Origin: Bacillus sp. NEB1478
GTDB taxonomy: Bacteria; Bacillota; Bacilli; Bacillales; Fictibacillaceae
DNA: 64,000 bases
NCBI RefSeq assembly: GCF_031582965.1
Contig: NZ_CP134049.1
Span: 1,984,001 to 2,048,000, forward strand
Direction of reading: 5' to 3'
Part shown: in pieces, positions 6,578 through 14,747 of the stretch
Numbering within the stretch: position 1 is the first letter of the stretch
Layout of the letters: every line of letters begins with the position of its first letter
Notes under the pieces: model-generated
Seen by the model: the letters and a program-made list of their open reading frames with translations, nothing else
What the model was told of the DNA's origin: nothing
Databases searched by the model: none
Made by a program: the position numbers and the translations under genes

Positions 6578-8764
6578 ATGAAAAGTAACTCTCCCTTCCT
6601 TTCCTTAGGAAGAATGATATACAGATTCCGTAAAACTATTATATCATTTTGGTTATTGACGACCATTCTTTTAGGTTTTTATGCATTAAAACTTCCTGCT
6701 ATTTTGAATGGCAGCGGCTTTGAAATGGATGGTTCGTTTCAAAAAGTAGAAAACATTCTTCAGGATCAATTTCACCAGCCAAAATCATCAGTTTTGCTCG
6801 TTTTTGATTCGGAAAATTTAAAGACAAGTGATCCAGCCTACAAGAAATTTGTTGCTAGTACCCTTGCATCCATGAAGAATGTGGATGATGTTGCAGGGGT
6901 AAAAAATCCTTACTCAGCACCAAACAAAATGATGAAAGAAAATGTTTCCTATGCGTCTGTCCAGTTCGATAAAAGTTTCGGAGAGTTGAAGAAATCGATT
7001 GAACAGATCAGGGACAGGCTGCCAAAAGATGAAAATATAAAGGTATCACTAACAGGAGGACCAGTTATTGCAGAGGATATGAATACGGCTAGTCAGCAAG
7101 ATCTTGCAAGAGCTGAAGCGATTGGCATACCTGCTGCACTAATTATTTTATTACTAGCCTTTGGAGGATTGATTGCAGCCGGATTGCCGATTATTGTAGG
7201 TATAATAAGTGTTGCAAGTTCGCTTGGTCTATTATATTTTTACGGTTTAGAGGCAAATGTAAGCATTTTTTTGCTGAATGTTGTTCCGATGATAGGTCTT
7301 GCACTGGGTATTGATTTTGCCTTATTGCTCGTAAACCGATTTCGTGAAGAACTTCACCGCGGTGTTGAACAAGCTACAATAATATCGGTTCAAACAGCAG
7401 GTAGATCTATTGCTTTTTCTGGTCTCTGCGTGTTTTTAGGATTGTCAGGCATGATGTTAATTAACGTTGATATCTTTAAGACAGTTGCAATAGGCGGCAT
7501 GGTAGTTGTTATCCTATCTGTCTTAAATGCGATTACATTTTTACCTGCTGTGCTTGCTGTCCTTGGACCAAAAGTGGATGCATTTAAATTGTTTAAGACG
7601 AAAGAACAGACTCGGTCAATCTGGCATAAATTCGCGTCTACAGTAATGAAACGTCCGGTTATTATGGCTATCTTTGCAGCAATTATACTAGCGCTTTCTG
7701 TTACACCTATTAAAAATATGAAACTTTCAATACCAGAAGCAGAGGCACTACCTCCTGACTATGAGTCACGAACAGCCTTTGAAAAGTTTGAAAAAACATT
7801 CGGGGAAGATGAATTATATCCCGTATTGATTATTGCTAAAGCTAAAGGATCGTATCTTGAAAATGAAGACACATTTCACTCTTTACAACAATTAGTTCAT
7901 GATCTTAATAAAGAAAAAGAAATTAAAAAAACAGAATCAGTTTTTAATTATACAAAACAATTTACAGACGCAGAGTTATTTCAAATGCTGCAAACCGAGC
8001 AGGGAAAAAAGCAGCTTTCTCCAGTTATTAAGCCTTTTATCAATGGTGATACAGCGGTAGTCCGTGCATACTTATCGGTTGATGTTACAGGTAAAGAAGC
8101 TAAGCAATTTGTAAAGGATTGGGAAAAGAAACATGATGACCTCTCTCTTACAATTGGCGGAGCCACAAAGTTTAATCAAGAAATATTCGATGAGATAATT
8201 CAAAAAGCTCCATATGGTCTTGGTATTGTTCTAATTACAACTTTATTTATACTGATGTTTGCTTTCCGGTCTATATTTATTCCGATAAAAGCAATCTTCA
8301 TGAATATGCTGAGTCTTTGTGCCACGTTCGGGATAGTTGTTTGGATCTTCCAAAGCGGAATTTTTATGGAGCCAGTCGAAATAGGATTAATGATTCCAGT
8401 CTTTACATTCGGTATCGTTTTCGGATTAAGTATGGATTACGAGGTTTTCTTAATCTCAAGAATTCAGGAAATTTACGAAGAAACTGGAGACAATGATCAT
8501 GCTACTCTTTCCGGTTTAACTTCTACATCAAAAATTATTACTTCTGCAGCAGCGATCATGATTGTTATAACGGGTTCATTTGCTTTTACAGATGTTATGC
8601 CTGTTAAACAAATTGGTATTGCCATTGCCCTAGCTATATTTATTGACGCTACGATCGTCAGGATGATTCTAGTACCTTCGCTTATGAAGCTGCTAGGAGA
8701 TTGGAACTGGTGGATGCCCTTTTCAAAAAAGAAAAATTTTAAAAAACACGGCACTCTTTCTTAA
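6578..8764 (+). CDS. MMPL/RND family membrane transporter (YdfJ type)
   Basis: A 728-residue polytopic membrane protein with the duplicated RND layout: TM1 at about residues 18-36, an extracytoplasmic loop to about 170, five TMs to about 330, then TM7 near 365, a second loop to about 545 and five final TMs. Each half carries a GxxxD-type motif in TM4: LGIDFALLLVNRFREE and FGLSMDYEVFLISRIQE. These are MMPL-family features associated with proton-driven export of lipids or hydrophobic compounds. The substrate is unknown. GGAGG lies seven bases upstream. The gene is monocistronic and ends inside its own terminator. Confidence 0.88.
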   Translation: MKSNSPFLSLGRMIYRFRKTIISFWLLTTILLGFYALKLPAILNGSGFEMDGSFQKVENILQDQFHQPKSSVLLVFDSENLKTSDPAYKKFVASTLASMKNVDDVAGVKNPYSAPNKMMKENVSYASVQFDKSFGELKKSIEQIRDRLPKDENIKVSLTGGPVIAEDMNTASQQDLARAEAIGIPAALIILLLAFGGLIAAGLPIIVGIISVASSLGLLYFYGLEANVSIFLLNVVPMIGLALGIDFALLLVNRFREELHRGVEQATIISVQTAGRSIAFSGLCVFLGLSGMMLINVDIFKTVAIGGMVVVILSVLNAITFLPAVLAVLGPKVDAFKLFKTKEQTRSIWHKFASTVMKRPVIMAIFAAIILALSVTPIKNMKLSIPEAEALPPDYESRTAFEKFEKTFGEDELYPVLIIAKAKGSYLENEDTFHSLQQLVHDLNKEKEIKKTESVFNYTKQFTDAELFQMLQTEQGKKQLSPVIKPFINGDTAVVRAYLSVDVTGKEAKQFVKDWEKKHDDLSLTIGGATKFNQEIFDEIIQKAPYGLGIVLITTLFILMFAFRSIFIPIKAIFMNMLSLCATFGIVVWIFQSGIFMEPVEIGLMIPVFTFGIVFGLSMDYEVFLISRIQEIYEETGDNDHATLSGLTSTSKIITSAAAIMIVITGSFAFTDVMPVKQIGIAIALAIFIDATIVRMILVPSLMKLLGDWNWWMPFSKKKNFKKHGTLS

Positions 8765-8781
8765 GAGTCCCGTGTTTTTTA
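8741..8781 (+). terminator. intrinsic terminator overlapping the MMPL stop codon
   Basis: Long stem of AAAAAACACGG and ACTCTT paired with AAGAGT and CCGTGTTTTTT, with one C-C mismatch and a four-base loop. Confidence 0.85.
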
Positions 8782-8908
8782 AAATTCAGATAAAATAAAG
8801 AAGTAATGTAAACACTGGTATTCACTCAAGTTTATTTAAACAGTTGTGGGAATTCAGCATACTTTGTCCTATAATAAGGATAAGCATGATATATGTAGGG
8901 GTGTATAT

Positions 8909-9511
8909 ATGGTTGAAATAGTACTTATTCTTATTCTTTCTTATTTGCTCGGCTCTATCCCCTTTGCCCTTGTTGTTGGAAAACTAGGTTATGGAATTGA
9001 CATTAGGCAACATGGAAGCGGTAATTTAGGTGGAACAAATACATTTCGAGTTTTAGGAAAAAAAGCTGGATTTATTGTCTCTGCATCAGATGTCCTAAAA
9101 GGGACGCTGGCAGCCAGCCTGCCCTTTTTGCTAAATGTGGATCTTCATCCACTTCTGGCAGGTATCCCTGCAGTGATTGGGCATTGTTATCCGTTATTTG
9201 CAAAGTTTAAAGGTGGAAAAGCAGTAGCTACTTCGGGTGGAGTATTATTGTTTGAAGAACCTTTATTATTTTTGCTGGTTGTACTTATCTTTTTTGTTGC
9301 TTTATACATAAGCCAATTTGTTTCATTGTCATCTATTATTGCTGGGATAGGTTCTGTCATTTTAGGGTTTTTATATTCTGATTTACTGACAACTTGGATT
9401 CTAATAGGCTTCACCTTGTTTTTAGTCTACAGACATAGGCAAAATATTGTAAGAATTGCAAAAGGAACTGAACCGAAAGTCAAATGGATAAGAAAACGTT
9501 CTTCTTCTTGA
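8909..9511 (+). CDS. plsY: glycerol-3-phosphate acyltransferase PlsY
   Basis: A 200-residue membrane enzyme that transfers acyl groups from acyl-phosphate to glycerol-3-phosphate, the first step of phospholipid synthesis. All three PlsY motifs are present: [11 protein letters not shown] near residue 14, [16 protein letters not shown] near 32-47, and [19 protein letters not shown] near 90-108. About five TMs are visible, and the C-terminus is basic. I use the ATG at 8909, preceded by AGGGG; a longer in-frame extension to 8846 has no ribosome site and does not match the family N-terminus. A terminator overlaps the stop. Confidence 0.95.
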   Translation: MVEIVLILILSYLLGSIPFALVVGKLGYGIDIRQHGSGNLGGTNTFRVLGKKAGFIVSASDVLKGTLAASLPFLLNVDLHPLLAGIPAVIGHCYPLFAKFKGGKAVATSGGVLLFEEPLLFLLVVLIFFVALYISQFVSLSSIIAGIGSVILGFLYSDLLTTWILIGFTLFLVYRHRQNIVRIAKGTEPKVKWIRKRSSS

Positions 9512-9526
9512 GAACGTTTTTTATTT
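9493..9526 (+). terminator. intrinsic terminator after plsY
   Basis: Perfect stem AAAACGTTCT/AGAACGTTTT followed by TTATTTT. It overlaps the plsY stop codon. Confidence 0.88.
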
Positions 9527-9751
9527 TGCACAATAAAATAGTTAAACCGTTTGGAGAGATTAGTTTCACACTTTCCGTTTAATGGATTTAAAGATTGACC
9601 AGACTTTCCTTTTTCAAAAATAGGCTCTTCTCCCTAAAAAAGTACAGGCGATTTCACTAAAAACTCCGCATTTGTCCGTGTCCGTTTTAAGGTTTTGTTC
9701 ATATGGTGTAATGTGACGTTGACCTATACTTGAAAATTTGGAGGGACAATA

Positions 9752-9976
9752 ATGGAAAATAAGAAAATGAATATGCCTTATGGTGAAAATATGAACATGA
9801 AGCCAGTTGCAAACATGCCATTTTATCAACACCATGGTGGTGGATATGGATACGGACATGGCTGTGGATTCCTTATTATCGTTGTGTTGTTTATCCTATT
9901 GATCATCATTGGTGCGACATCTTTCCACGGTAAACACGATTGCGATAAAGATGAATCATCATCTTCCTGTCATTAA
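9752..9976 (+). CDS. YjcZ-family small membrane protein with His/Gly/Cys-rich flanks
   Basis: A 74-residue protein. A Met/Asn-rich N-terminus (residues 1-25) leads into a His/Gly/Tyr segment (HHGGGYGYGHGCG), then one hydrophobic helix LIIVVLFILLIIIG at about residues 41-55. The tail contains HGKHDCDKDE and ends Ser-Cys-His. The G-Cys-G-Phe plus helix block is what defines the YjcZ sporulation-associated miniproteins, here with unusual extensions at both ends. The flanking His and Cys residues could bind metal; that is inference. The start has GGAGGG upstream, and a strong terminator follows. Expression during sporulation is suggested by family only. Confidence 0.7.
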   Translation: MENKKMNMPYGENMNMKPVANMPFYQHHGGGYGYGHGCGFLIIVVLFILLIIIGATSFHGKHDCDKDESSSSCH

Positions 9977-9993
9977 TCATTTTTCATTTTTTT

Positions 9994-10024
9994 AAAAAGA
10001 GCAGCTTATCGCTGCTCTTTTTAA
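9994..10024 (+). terminator. intrinsic terminator
   Basis: Stem AAAAAGAGCAGC/GCTGCTCTTTTT with loop TTATC. Confidence 0.9.
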
Positions 10025-10070
10025 TTGATTTTGTTACCACTATAATGTAAAAAACCATCTAAGAAATAGA

Positions 10071-10095
10071 AAAAATCCAGCGAAGCTGGATTTTA
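10071..10095 (-). terminator. intrinsic terminator after brxA
   Basis: Stem AAAATCCAGC/GCTGGATTTT with a three-base loop, T-run on the minus strand. It abuts the brxA stop codon. Confidence 0.88.
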
Positions 10096-10521
10096 GCAGT
10101 GTGCATCATATGCACTGATTAAATTTTCAAGTATTTCTTCCGGTGCGTGATTTTCAATATTATGACGGTGAATAAAGTGCACCACTTCACCGTTCTTTAA
10201 AAGGGCCATTGATGGTGAAGATGGAGGGATATCGCCAAAAAACTCTCTTATTTGGGCGGTTGCTTCTTTATCCTGACCCGCAAATACGGTTACAAAACTG
10301 TCTGGTTTAACTGAATGATTAAGTGAGGCAACTGCAACAGGGCGAGCTAACCCTGCTGCACATCCGCATACAGAGTTAATAATAACGAGCGCTGTACCTT
10401 CTGTTTCATTCATAAAATAATTTACTTCTTCTGGTGTTTTTAATTCCTCAAACCCAGCACGAGTTAATTCATCTCTCATAGGCTGTGCCATTTGTTTCAT
10501 ATATTCTTCATAGGCATTCAT
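10093..10521 (-). CDS. brxA: bacilliredoxin BrxA/BrxB family (YphP type)
   Basis: A 142-residue thioredoxin-fold protein that removes bacillithiol from mixed disulfides on oxidised proteins. The active site is the CGC motif at residues 52-54 in SVCGCAAGLARP. Other family blocks are VTVFAGQDKEAT, SPSMALLK and the ending Asp-Ala-His-Cys, which match YphP more closely than YqiW as I remember them. I place the start at 10521, where AGGAGG lies seven bases upstream; the in-frame ATG at 10542 sits on the far side of that site. It is monocistronic. Confidence 0.9.
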   Translation of the reverse strand: MNAYEEYMKQMAQPMRDELTRAGFEELKTPEEVNYFMNETEGTALVIINSVCGCAAGLARPVAVASLNHSVKPDSFVTVFAGQDKEATAQIREFFGDIPPSSPSMALLKNGEVVHFIHRHNIENHAPEEILENLISAYDAHC

Positions 10522-10583
10522 AAATGTTCCTCCTGAAAACAAATTCTTTTACATACATTATTATAACGAAGAAACTGTAATAT

Positions 10584-11252
10584 TTAAATGTTTCTACTTA
10601 TTTCATGAATCCGCCTGTTCTCAATTACATTTACCTTTTTATTCGATTCCATTGTGGGTGTGAGTTGTTTGATCATTACCATTGCTACTCTCTCAGCTTC
10701 AATCGGCTCATACTTTTTTGGAAAGACGATTGGAAAAGCTTTATATACCTTCTCGGCAAACCTTTCACCAAGACGGAATTCATCACGATCTCCTATTAGT
10801 AATGAAGGTCTAATTATTGTTAAATGATTTAAATAAAGAGAAGATAATTGATTTTCCATCTCCCCCTTTACTCTATTGTAAAAAAAGGTTGATTTCGAGT
10901 CAGCCCCCATCGCAGATATTACTGCCACATGTGCTATATTCATTTTTTTAGCTAAAGCTGCTAATTTAAAGGGAATATGTAAATCTACTTCTTTAAAAGA
11001 CTCTTTCGTTCTTGCTTTTTTCATTGTAGTTCCTACACAGATTAACATACTATCAGCAACTACCTTCTTTAAAGTATATTCTTTTTGAGAAAAGTCGAAT
11101 TGAATTTGCGTTATTTTTGGATGATTAACGTCCAATTTTTTTCTAACGAGTAAAATAATTTCATTAAAAGAGGGATCCTCAATAAGCTGTTTAACTGCTT
11201 CTCTTCCAATTAGACCACTGGAGCCTGCTACGATTATTGTTTTATTTTCCAT
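10584..11252 (-). CDS. NAD(P)H-binding protein, atypical SDR (HTATIP2-like)
   Basis: A 222-residue Rossmann protein. The dinucleotide-binding loop is VAGSSGLIGREAV near the N-terminus. A strand with CVGTTMKKA follows, and VAVISAMGAD plus FYNRVKGEME supply the Ser and Tyr-x-x-x-Lys-like residues, although Tyr and Lys here are spaced YNRVK. IIRPSLLIGDR is shared with NmrA/HTATIP2-type proteins. The substrate is unknown; members act as NADPH sensors or reductases. AAGGG lies ten bases before the ATG. The gene is divergent from another SDR gene, with an interspersed repeat between them. Confidence 0.75.
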   Translation of the reverse strand: MENKTIIVAGSSGLIGREAVKQLIEDPSFNEIILLVRKKLDVNHPKITQIQFDFSQKEYTLKKVVADSMLICVGTTMKKARTKESFKEVDLHIPFKLAALAKKMNIAHVAVISAMGADSKSTFFYNRVKGEMENQLSSLYLNHLTIIRPSLLIGDRDEFRLGERFAEKVYKAFPIVFPKKYEPIEAERVAMVMIKQLTPTMESNKKVNVIENRRIHEISRNI

Positions 11253-11294
11253 AACTTTTTATCCCTTCTTTTATTAGTTTTCATTTATAAAAAA

Positions 11295-11492
11295 GGCTGT
11301 TTTCGTAACTTTTGTAGCTCTTAAAAAGATAGTTGATTTCTGCTCACACGTGACCACTTTCCGTCTGGAGTGCGGCGAGCCTCCTCTGCACTGTTTGCCT
11401 TGAGAATGCTCACACCTTGCACTCCAATCAATTTGTCAATGAAGGCCGTATACAAAAATGACCCAAAATTAACAATCATTTAGAAAAGAGTG
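11295..11492 (+). repeat. interspersed intergenic repeat, copy R2
   Basis: It opens with GGCTGTTTTCGTAAC, has the middle block GGCGAGCCTCCTC and the CACACCTTGCACTCCAATCA block, and ends AAAAATGACCC...AACAATCATTTAGAAAA. These blocks line up in order with copies at 1405, 12593, 43741 (inverted) and 48152. It fills the gap between two divergent SDR genes, so it separates their promoters. Confidence 0.8.
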
Positions 11493-11517
11493 ATCAAAAA
11501 ATAATAGACAGGTTGGT

Positions 11518-12588
11518 GTGAATTTGGAACATACTTATTTTATCACTGGTTTTCCTGGTTTTATAGCTACTAGACTTGTGAAAGAACTTAAGAAGACGTA
11601 TCCTTGTGCCTCTTTTTATTTACTCGTTTTAAAACAAGAAATGAATCTCGCAAATGAAAGAATTAAGATGCATAGTGCCAATATTCATCTTGTTGAAGGT
11701 GACATTACACAAATTGATCTGGGCATCAACAAGCAAAAAAGAGATGAAATAATACAGAATGTTACACACTGCGTTCATTTGGCAGCATTGTATGATCTAA
11801 CAATCCCCTATTCTCCAGCCTATGCATGTAATGTACAAGGCACTGAGCATGTTCTCAAACTAGTAAAAGAGTGCAGGCAAATAAAGCGATTTTGTTATTT
11901 TAGTACGGCCTATGTTTCTGGTAATGAAAAAGGAATTGTTTTAGAAAACCGTTTAATTAAACCTGAAAGTTTCAGAAACCATTATGAACATACGAAATAT
12001 CTGGCTGAACAAAAAGTACAGTCTATTAAACAAGATATTCCAGTAACTATAATTAGACCAGGTATCATTGTAGGTGATTCAATAACTGGAGAAACAGCTA
12101 AATTTGATGGTCCTTATTTTATGATGAAATTTCTAAAGCGTTTATCTTACTTGCCTATTCCTTATATAGGAAAAACGGAATCTTTTATTCATTTAGTTCC
12201 GATTGATTTTATCATTAATGCCTCTATTTTTCTCATGCATGACAAGCGGGGTATATCTAAAACCTACCATCTATTAAGTCCTGATTCCCCTTCTGTTCAA
12301 AAGGCTTATAGTTTGATATGCGAGGAGTTAAACGGAAAAAGACCTAGTTGGTACTTACCGAAAAATGCAGCAGAAAGCGTTTTATCATTCCCGATTATTT
12401 CCAAATGGTTTGGTGTACCTAAAGAGGTTCTCTCTTATTTTTCTCACGAGGCTTACTATGATACATCACAGTTAGAAGAAGATTTAAAAGGAACAGGTAT
12501 CGAATATCCTCATTTTGAAAAATTCATAAAACCCATTGTACAATACTTCAATGAAAATGCAGAAAATCTTGCATTAAAACGATATTAA
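11518..12588 (+). CDS. extended SDR, NAD-dependent epimerase / fatty-acyl reductase-like
   Basis: A 356-residue protein with a Rossmann fold. TYFITGFPGFIATRLV is the NAD(P)-binding TGxxGFxG motif at residues 5-20. VHLAALYDL and FCYFSTAYVSG supply the catalytic Ser/Thr region. The active Tyr-x-x-x-Lys is YEHTKYLAE near residue 158. IIRPGIIVGDS follows. The order and the GDIT block resemble male-sterility/thioester-reductase domains rather than sugar epimerases. The product is not known. It starts at GTG 11518 with a weak AGG-type ribosome site; TTG 11524 is an alternative. Repeat copies flank it on both sides. Confidence 0.72.
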   Translation: MNLEHTYFITGFPGFIATRLVKELKKTYPCASFYLLVLKQEMNLANERIKMHSANIHLVEGDITQIDLGINKQKRDEIIQNVTHCVHLAALYDLTIPYSPAYACNVQGTEHVLKLVKECRQIKRFCYFSTAYVSGNEKGIVLENRLIKPESFRNHYEHTKYLAEQKVQSIKQDIPVTIIRPGIIVGDSITGETAKFDGPYFMMKFLKRLSYLPIPYIGKTESFIHLVPIDFIINASIFLMHDKRGISKTYHLLSPDSPSVQKAYSLICEELNGKRPSWYLPKNAAESVLSFPIISKWFGVPKEVLSYFSHEAYYDTSQLEEDLKGTGIEYPHFEKFIKPIVQYFNENAENLALKRY

Positions 12589-12592
12589 ATAA

Positions 12593-12730
12593 GGCTGTTT
12601 TCATAACCATTGTTGCTTTTAGATGTGATTGATTCCCGCTAACACTTGCTCACTTTTTGCGGAGGGTCAGGTGAGCTGCCAAACTAAGACTGTGGCGTCA
12701 CCCTATATTCAATCATTCATAAGAGCAATT
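12593..12730 (+). repeat. interspersed intergenic repeat, copy R3 (partial)
   Basis: It starts GGCTGTTTTCATAACCATTG directly after the SDR gene and contains the TGATTCCCG and GGTGAGC blocks. It then decays: the 3' GACCT...AACAATC end is missing and only a short AAGAGCAA remnant is left. The remainder of the gap to 12953 holds an AT-rich palindrome with arms AGAATTCAG/CTGAATTCT near 12741 and nothing else I can name. Confidence 0.7.
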
Positions 12731-12953
12731 AAAAAAAGAAAGAATTCAGTTGTTTCCTGAATTCTCTTCTTTGGATATTTTCTAAACCAACGTTGATATT
12801 ATTGAAGTGGAATGATTGCTTTACGAGTTGTGAGCTATTTAAGCACCATGTTCCAGTTCGATTACGCTCTTTTACTCAAACCTCTTCTTTTCAAACAGTC
12901 GTTTTAACAAAATCTACCAAAAAAACTCACAATCTTTTAGAATATTAATCACC

Positions 12954-13514
12954 TTAAAATACTTGTTTTAACAAAATGGTTGCACCGAGCGTATTTTTAA
13001 AATGTGAGAGTGCCCACTTATGTCCTTCTTGATCAAAACTTTGTACAGCATCTTCATGGATAATGATAGAAAATCCTTTATTGTATGCATCTACCGCGGT
13101 ATGTAAAACGCAGATATCTGTACAAACACCTGTAAGATGAATCTCATTAATGTTTCTTTCCCTTAACTTTATTTCTAGATCCGTACCTGCGAATGCACTA
13201 TATCGAGTTTTATCTAACCATAATAAGTGTTCTGATTCCTTATTCTCGGTATGTACACCTTTTAAAGCTCCGTACAACTCGCGGCCTTCTGTATTTCGAA
13301 TATTATGGGGAGGAAATAGCTTGCTCTCTGGATGATATTCGTCATTTTGATCATGAACATCTACAGCGAAAACGACTAAATCATTGTTTTTCAAAAAATC
13401 GTTTGATAATGAAACAATTCTTTCCTCGATCTCTTGTGCTGGTTTTCCACAAGTTAATTTTCCTTCATCCGCTACAAAATCATTTGTATAATCAATAACC
13501 AATAACGCCTTCAT
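12954..13514 (-). CDS. pncA: nicotinamidase / cysteine hydrolase
   Basis: A 186-residue isochorismatase-fold hydrolase converting nicotinamide to nicotinate for NAD salvage. The catalytic triad is D8, K102 in LDKTRYSAFAGT and C135 in GVCTDICVLHTA. Metal ligands are D52, H54 and H70. Its length and the LFPPHNI and YNKGF blocks closely fit the B. subtilis nicotinamidase YueJ/PncA. GGGGG lies five bases before the ATG. It ends twelve bases beyond the neighbouring MgtC-type gene and the two may be cotranscribed, with no functional link known. Confidence 0.9.
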   Translation of the reverse strand: MKALLVIDYTNDFVADEGKLTCGKPAQEIEERIVSLSNDFLKNNDLVVFAVDVHDQNDEYHPESKLFPPHNIRNTEGRELYGALKGVHTENKESEHLLWLDKTRYSAFAGTDLEIKLRERNINEIHLTGVCTDICVLHTAVDAYNKGFSIIIHEDAVQSFDQEGHKWALSHFKNTLGATILLKQVF

Positions 13515-13526
13515 AAAATCCCCCTA

Positions 13527-14207
13527 TTAATTAAGTGTCTCAATTTCAATACTTTTAATCCCATGAATTTTCTTCAAATCATCATAAAGATCTGTTGTAT
13601 ATCTTCTTTCATAGATTTTGGTTGCCAGTTCCATTTTTCGGTTTTCATTTTCCAAATCTTTGATTCTTACATTTACAATTTTGACCTTCAATTCATTAAT
13701 TTGCCTCATTACCTCACTCATATTAGTATCAGGTTCAACAATAAGTTTTAGTTTTAATTCAATTTGCCTTAATGCTCTTGGACCTATCCACTTCATGATT
13801 AATGGAATCAGTTCTACACTAATCATAATAAAAAAAGCACCGATAGCAGCTTCTTTAAAAAACCCAGCACCTGCTGCAATACCTAAACCAGAAGCACCCC
13901 ATATCATAGCAGCAGTTGTCAGTCCTGATATTACATCGTTATTTCTCCTTAAAATAACCCCAGCACCTAAAAAACCAATCCCGCTTACTATTTGTGCAGC
14001 TAAACGCATTGGATCCATTACCGTTTGTCCGGTAAGCTGTGAATAGTTTTCAGCTGATTCAATACTGACAATCGTAAGTAGGCAGCTGCTGATTGAAATA
14101 ACCAAGCTTGTTTTAAGCCCAACTGGTTTGTTCTTTAATTCGCGTTCAATTCCAATGATTAATCCAAAAATCGCGGAGAAACCTAATTTGACAAAAATGA
14201 TGCTCAT
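13527..14207 (-). CDS. MgtC/SapB family membrane protein
   Basis: A 226-residue protein. Four or five TMs occupy residues 5-140, with the family signatures GLIIGIEREL near residue 15 and VSGIGFLGAGVILR near 95. A soluble C-terminal domain of about 80 residues has an ACT-like alternation, ending KIHGIKSIEIETL. MgtC proteins affect magnesium homeostasis and F-ATPase activity in pathogens; the role in bacilli is unclear. AGAGGTG lies upstream of the ATG. It is divergent from the symporter genes and probably forms a transcript with pncA. Confidence 0.88.
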   Translation of the reverse strand: MSIIFVKLGFSAIFGLIIGIERELKNKPVGLKTSLVISISSCLLTIVSIESAENYSQLTGQTVMDPMRLAAQIVSGIGFLGAGVILRRNNDVISGLTTAAMIWGASGLGIAAGAGFFKEAAIGAFFIMISVELIPLIMKWIGPRALRQIELKLKLIVEPDTNMSEVMRQINELKVKIVNVRIKDLENENRKMELATKIYERRYTTDLYDDLKKIHGIKSIEIETLN

Positions 14208-14292
14208 GATGTTTACACCTCTCTCTATAAAAGCCCTTATATAATAATACGCAAAATAAACCTCATAATCCTTCTAAAAAAGATTGATTGAA

Positions 14293-14321
14293 TTGAAAGT
14301 GATAAGGTTAGGGTTTATAAT
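14293..14321 (+). promoter_or_regulatory. vegetative promoter of the DUF485-symporter operon
   Basis: TTGAAA (14293-14298) and TATAAT (14316-14321) with a 17-bp spacer, about 90 bp upstream of the DUF485 start. Confidence 0.7.
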
Positions 14322-14411
14322 AGGGTTTAATTGTCAGAAAATAAACGCAATTCAGTGAAAAAAGGAGGTTGCGGTGTTTTTTCATATTATTAAATAGAAG
14401 GAGGAAGTTAA

Positions 14412-14747
14412 ATGCTGCCCAAAAAACAGCCGAAAATTGATCAATCTAATTATACTGAAATTGTTCATTCCAACTATTTTAAACAGCTAATGGAAAAGAA
14501 AAAAAGATTTATTGTACCTATGACTTTGTTTTTCTTTGTTTTTTATTTCAGTCTTCCCATCCTTACTGCTTATTCAGATGTCCTAAATAATCCAGCCATA
14601 GGAAATATATCCTGGGCTTGGGTATTTGCGTTTGCTCAGTTTATCATGACTTGGTCCCTTTGTATATTCTATACAAATAAAGCTAAAACATTTGATGAAC
14701 TTGCTGATAAAGTAATTGCAGAAATGGATAAGGAGGCTTCTTCATGA
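14412..14747 (+). CDS. DUF485 family membrane protein, symporter partner
   Basis: A 111-residue protein with two TMs, at about residues 36-56 and 70-92. The short soluble N-terminus contains the IVHSNYFKQLMEKKKRFI block typical of DUF485. Genes of this family regularly precede ActP/YwcA-type solute:sodium symporters. Here the stop overlaps the symporter start by four bases, as expected for translationally coupled partners. The function is unproven, probably an accessory subunit. AGGAGG sits six to seven bases before the ATG. Confidence 0.88.
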   Translation: MLPKKQPKIDQSNYTEIVHSNYFKQLMEKKKRFIVPMTLFFFVFYFSLPILTAYSDVLNNPAIGNISWAWVFAFAQFIMTWSLCIFYTNKAKTFDELADKVIAEMDKEASS

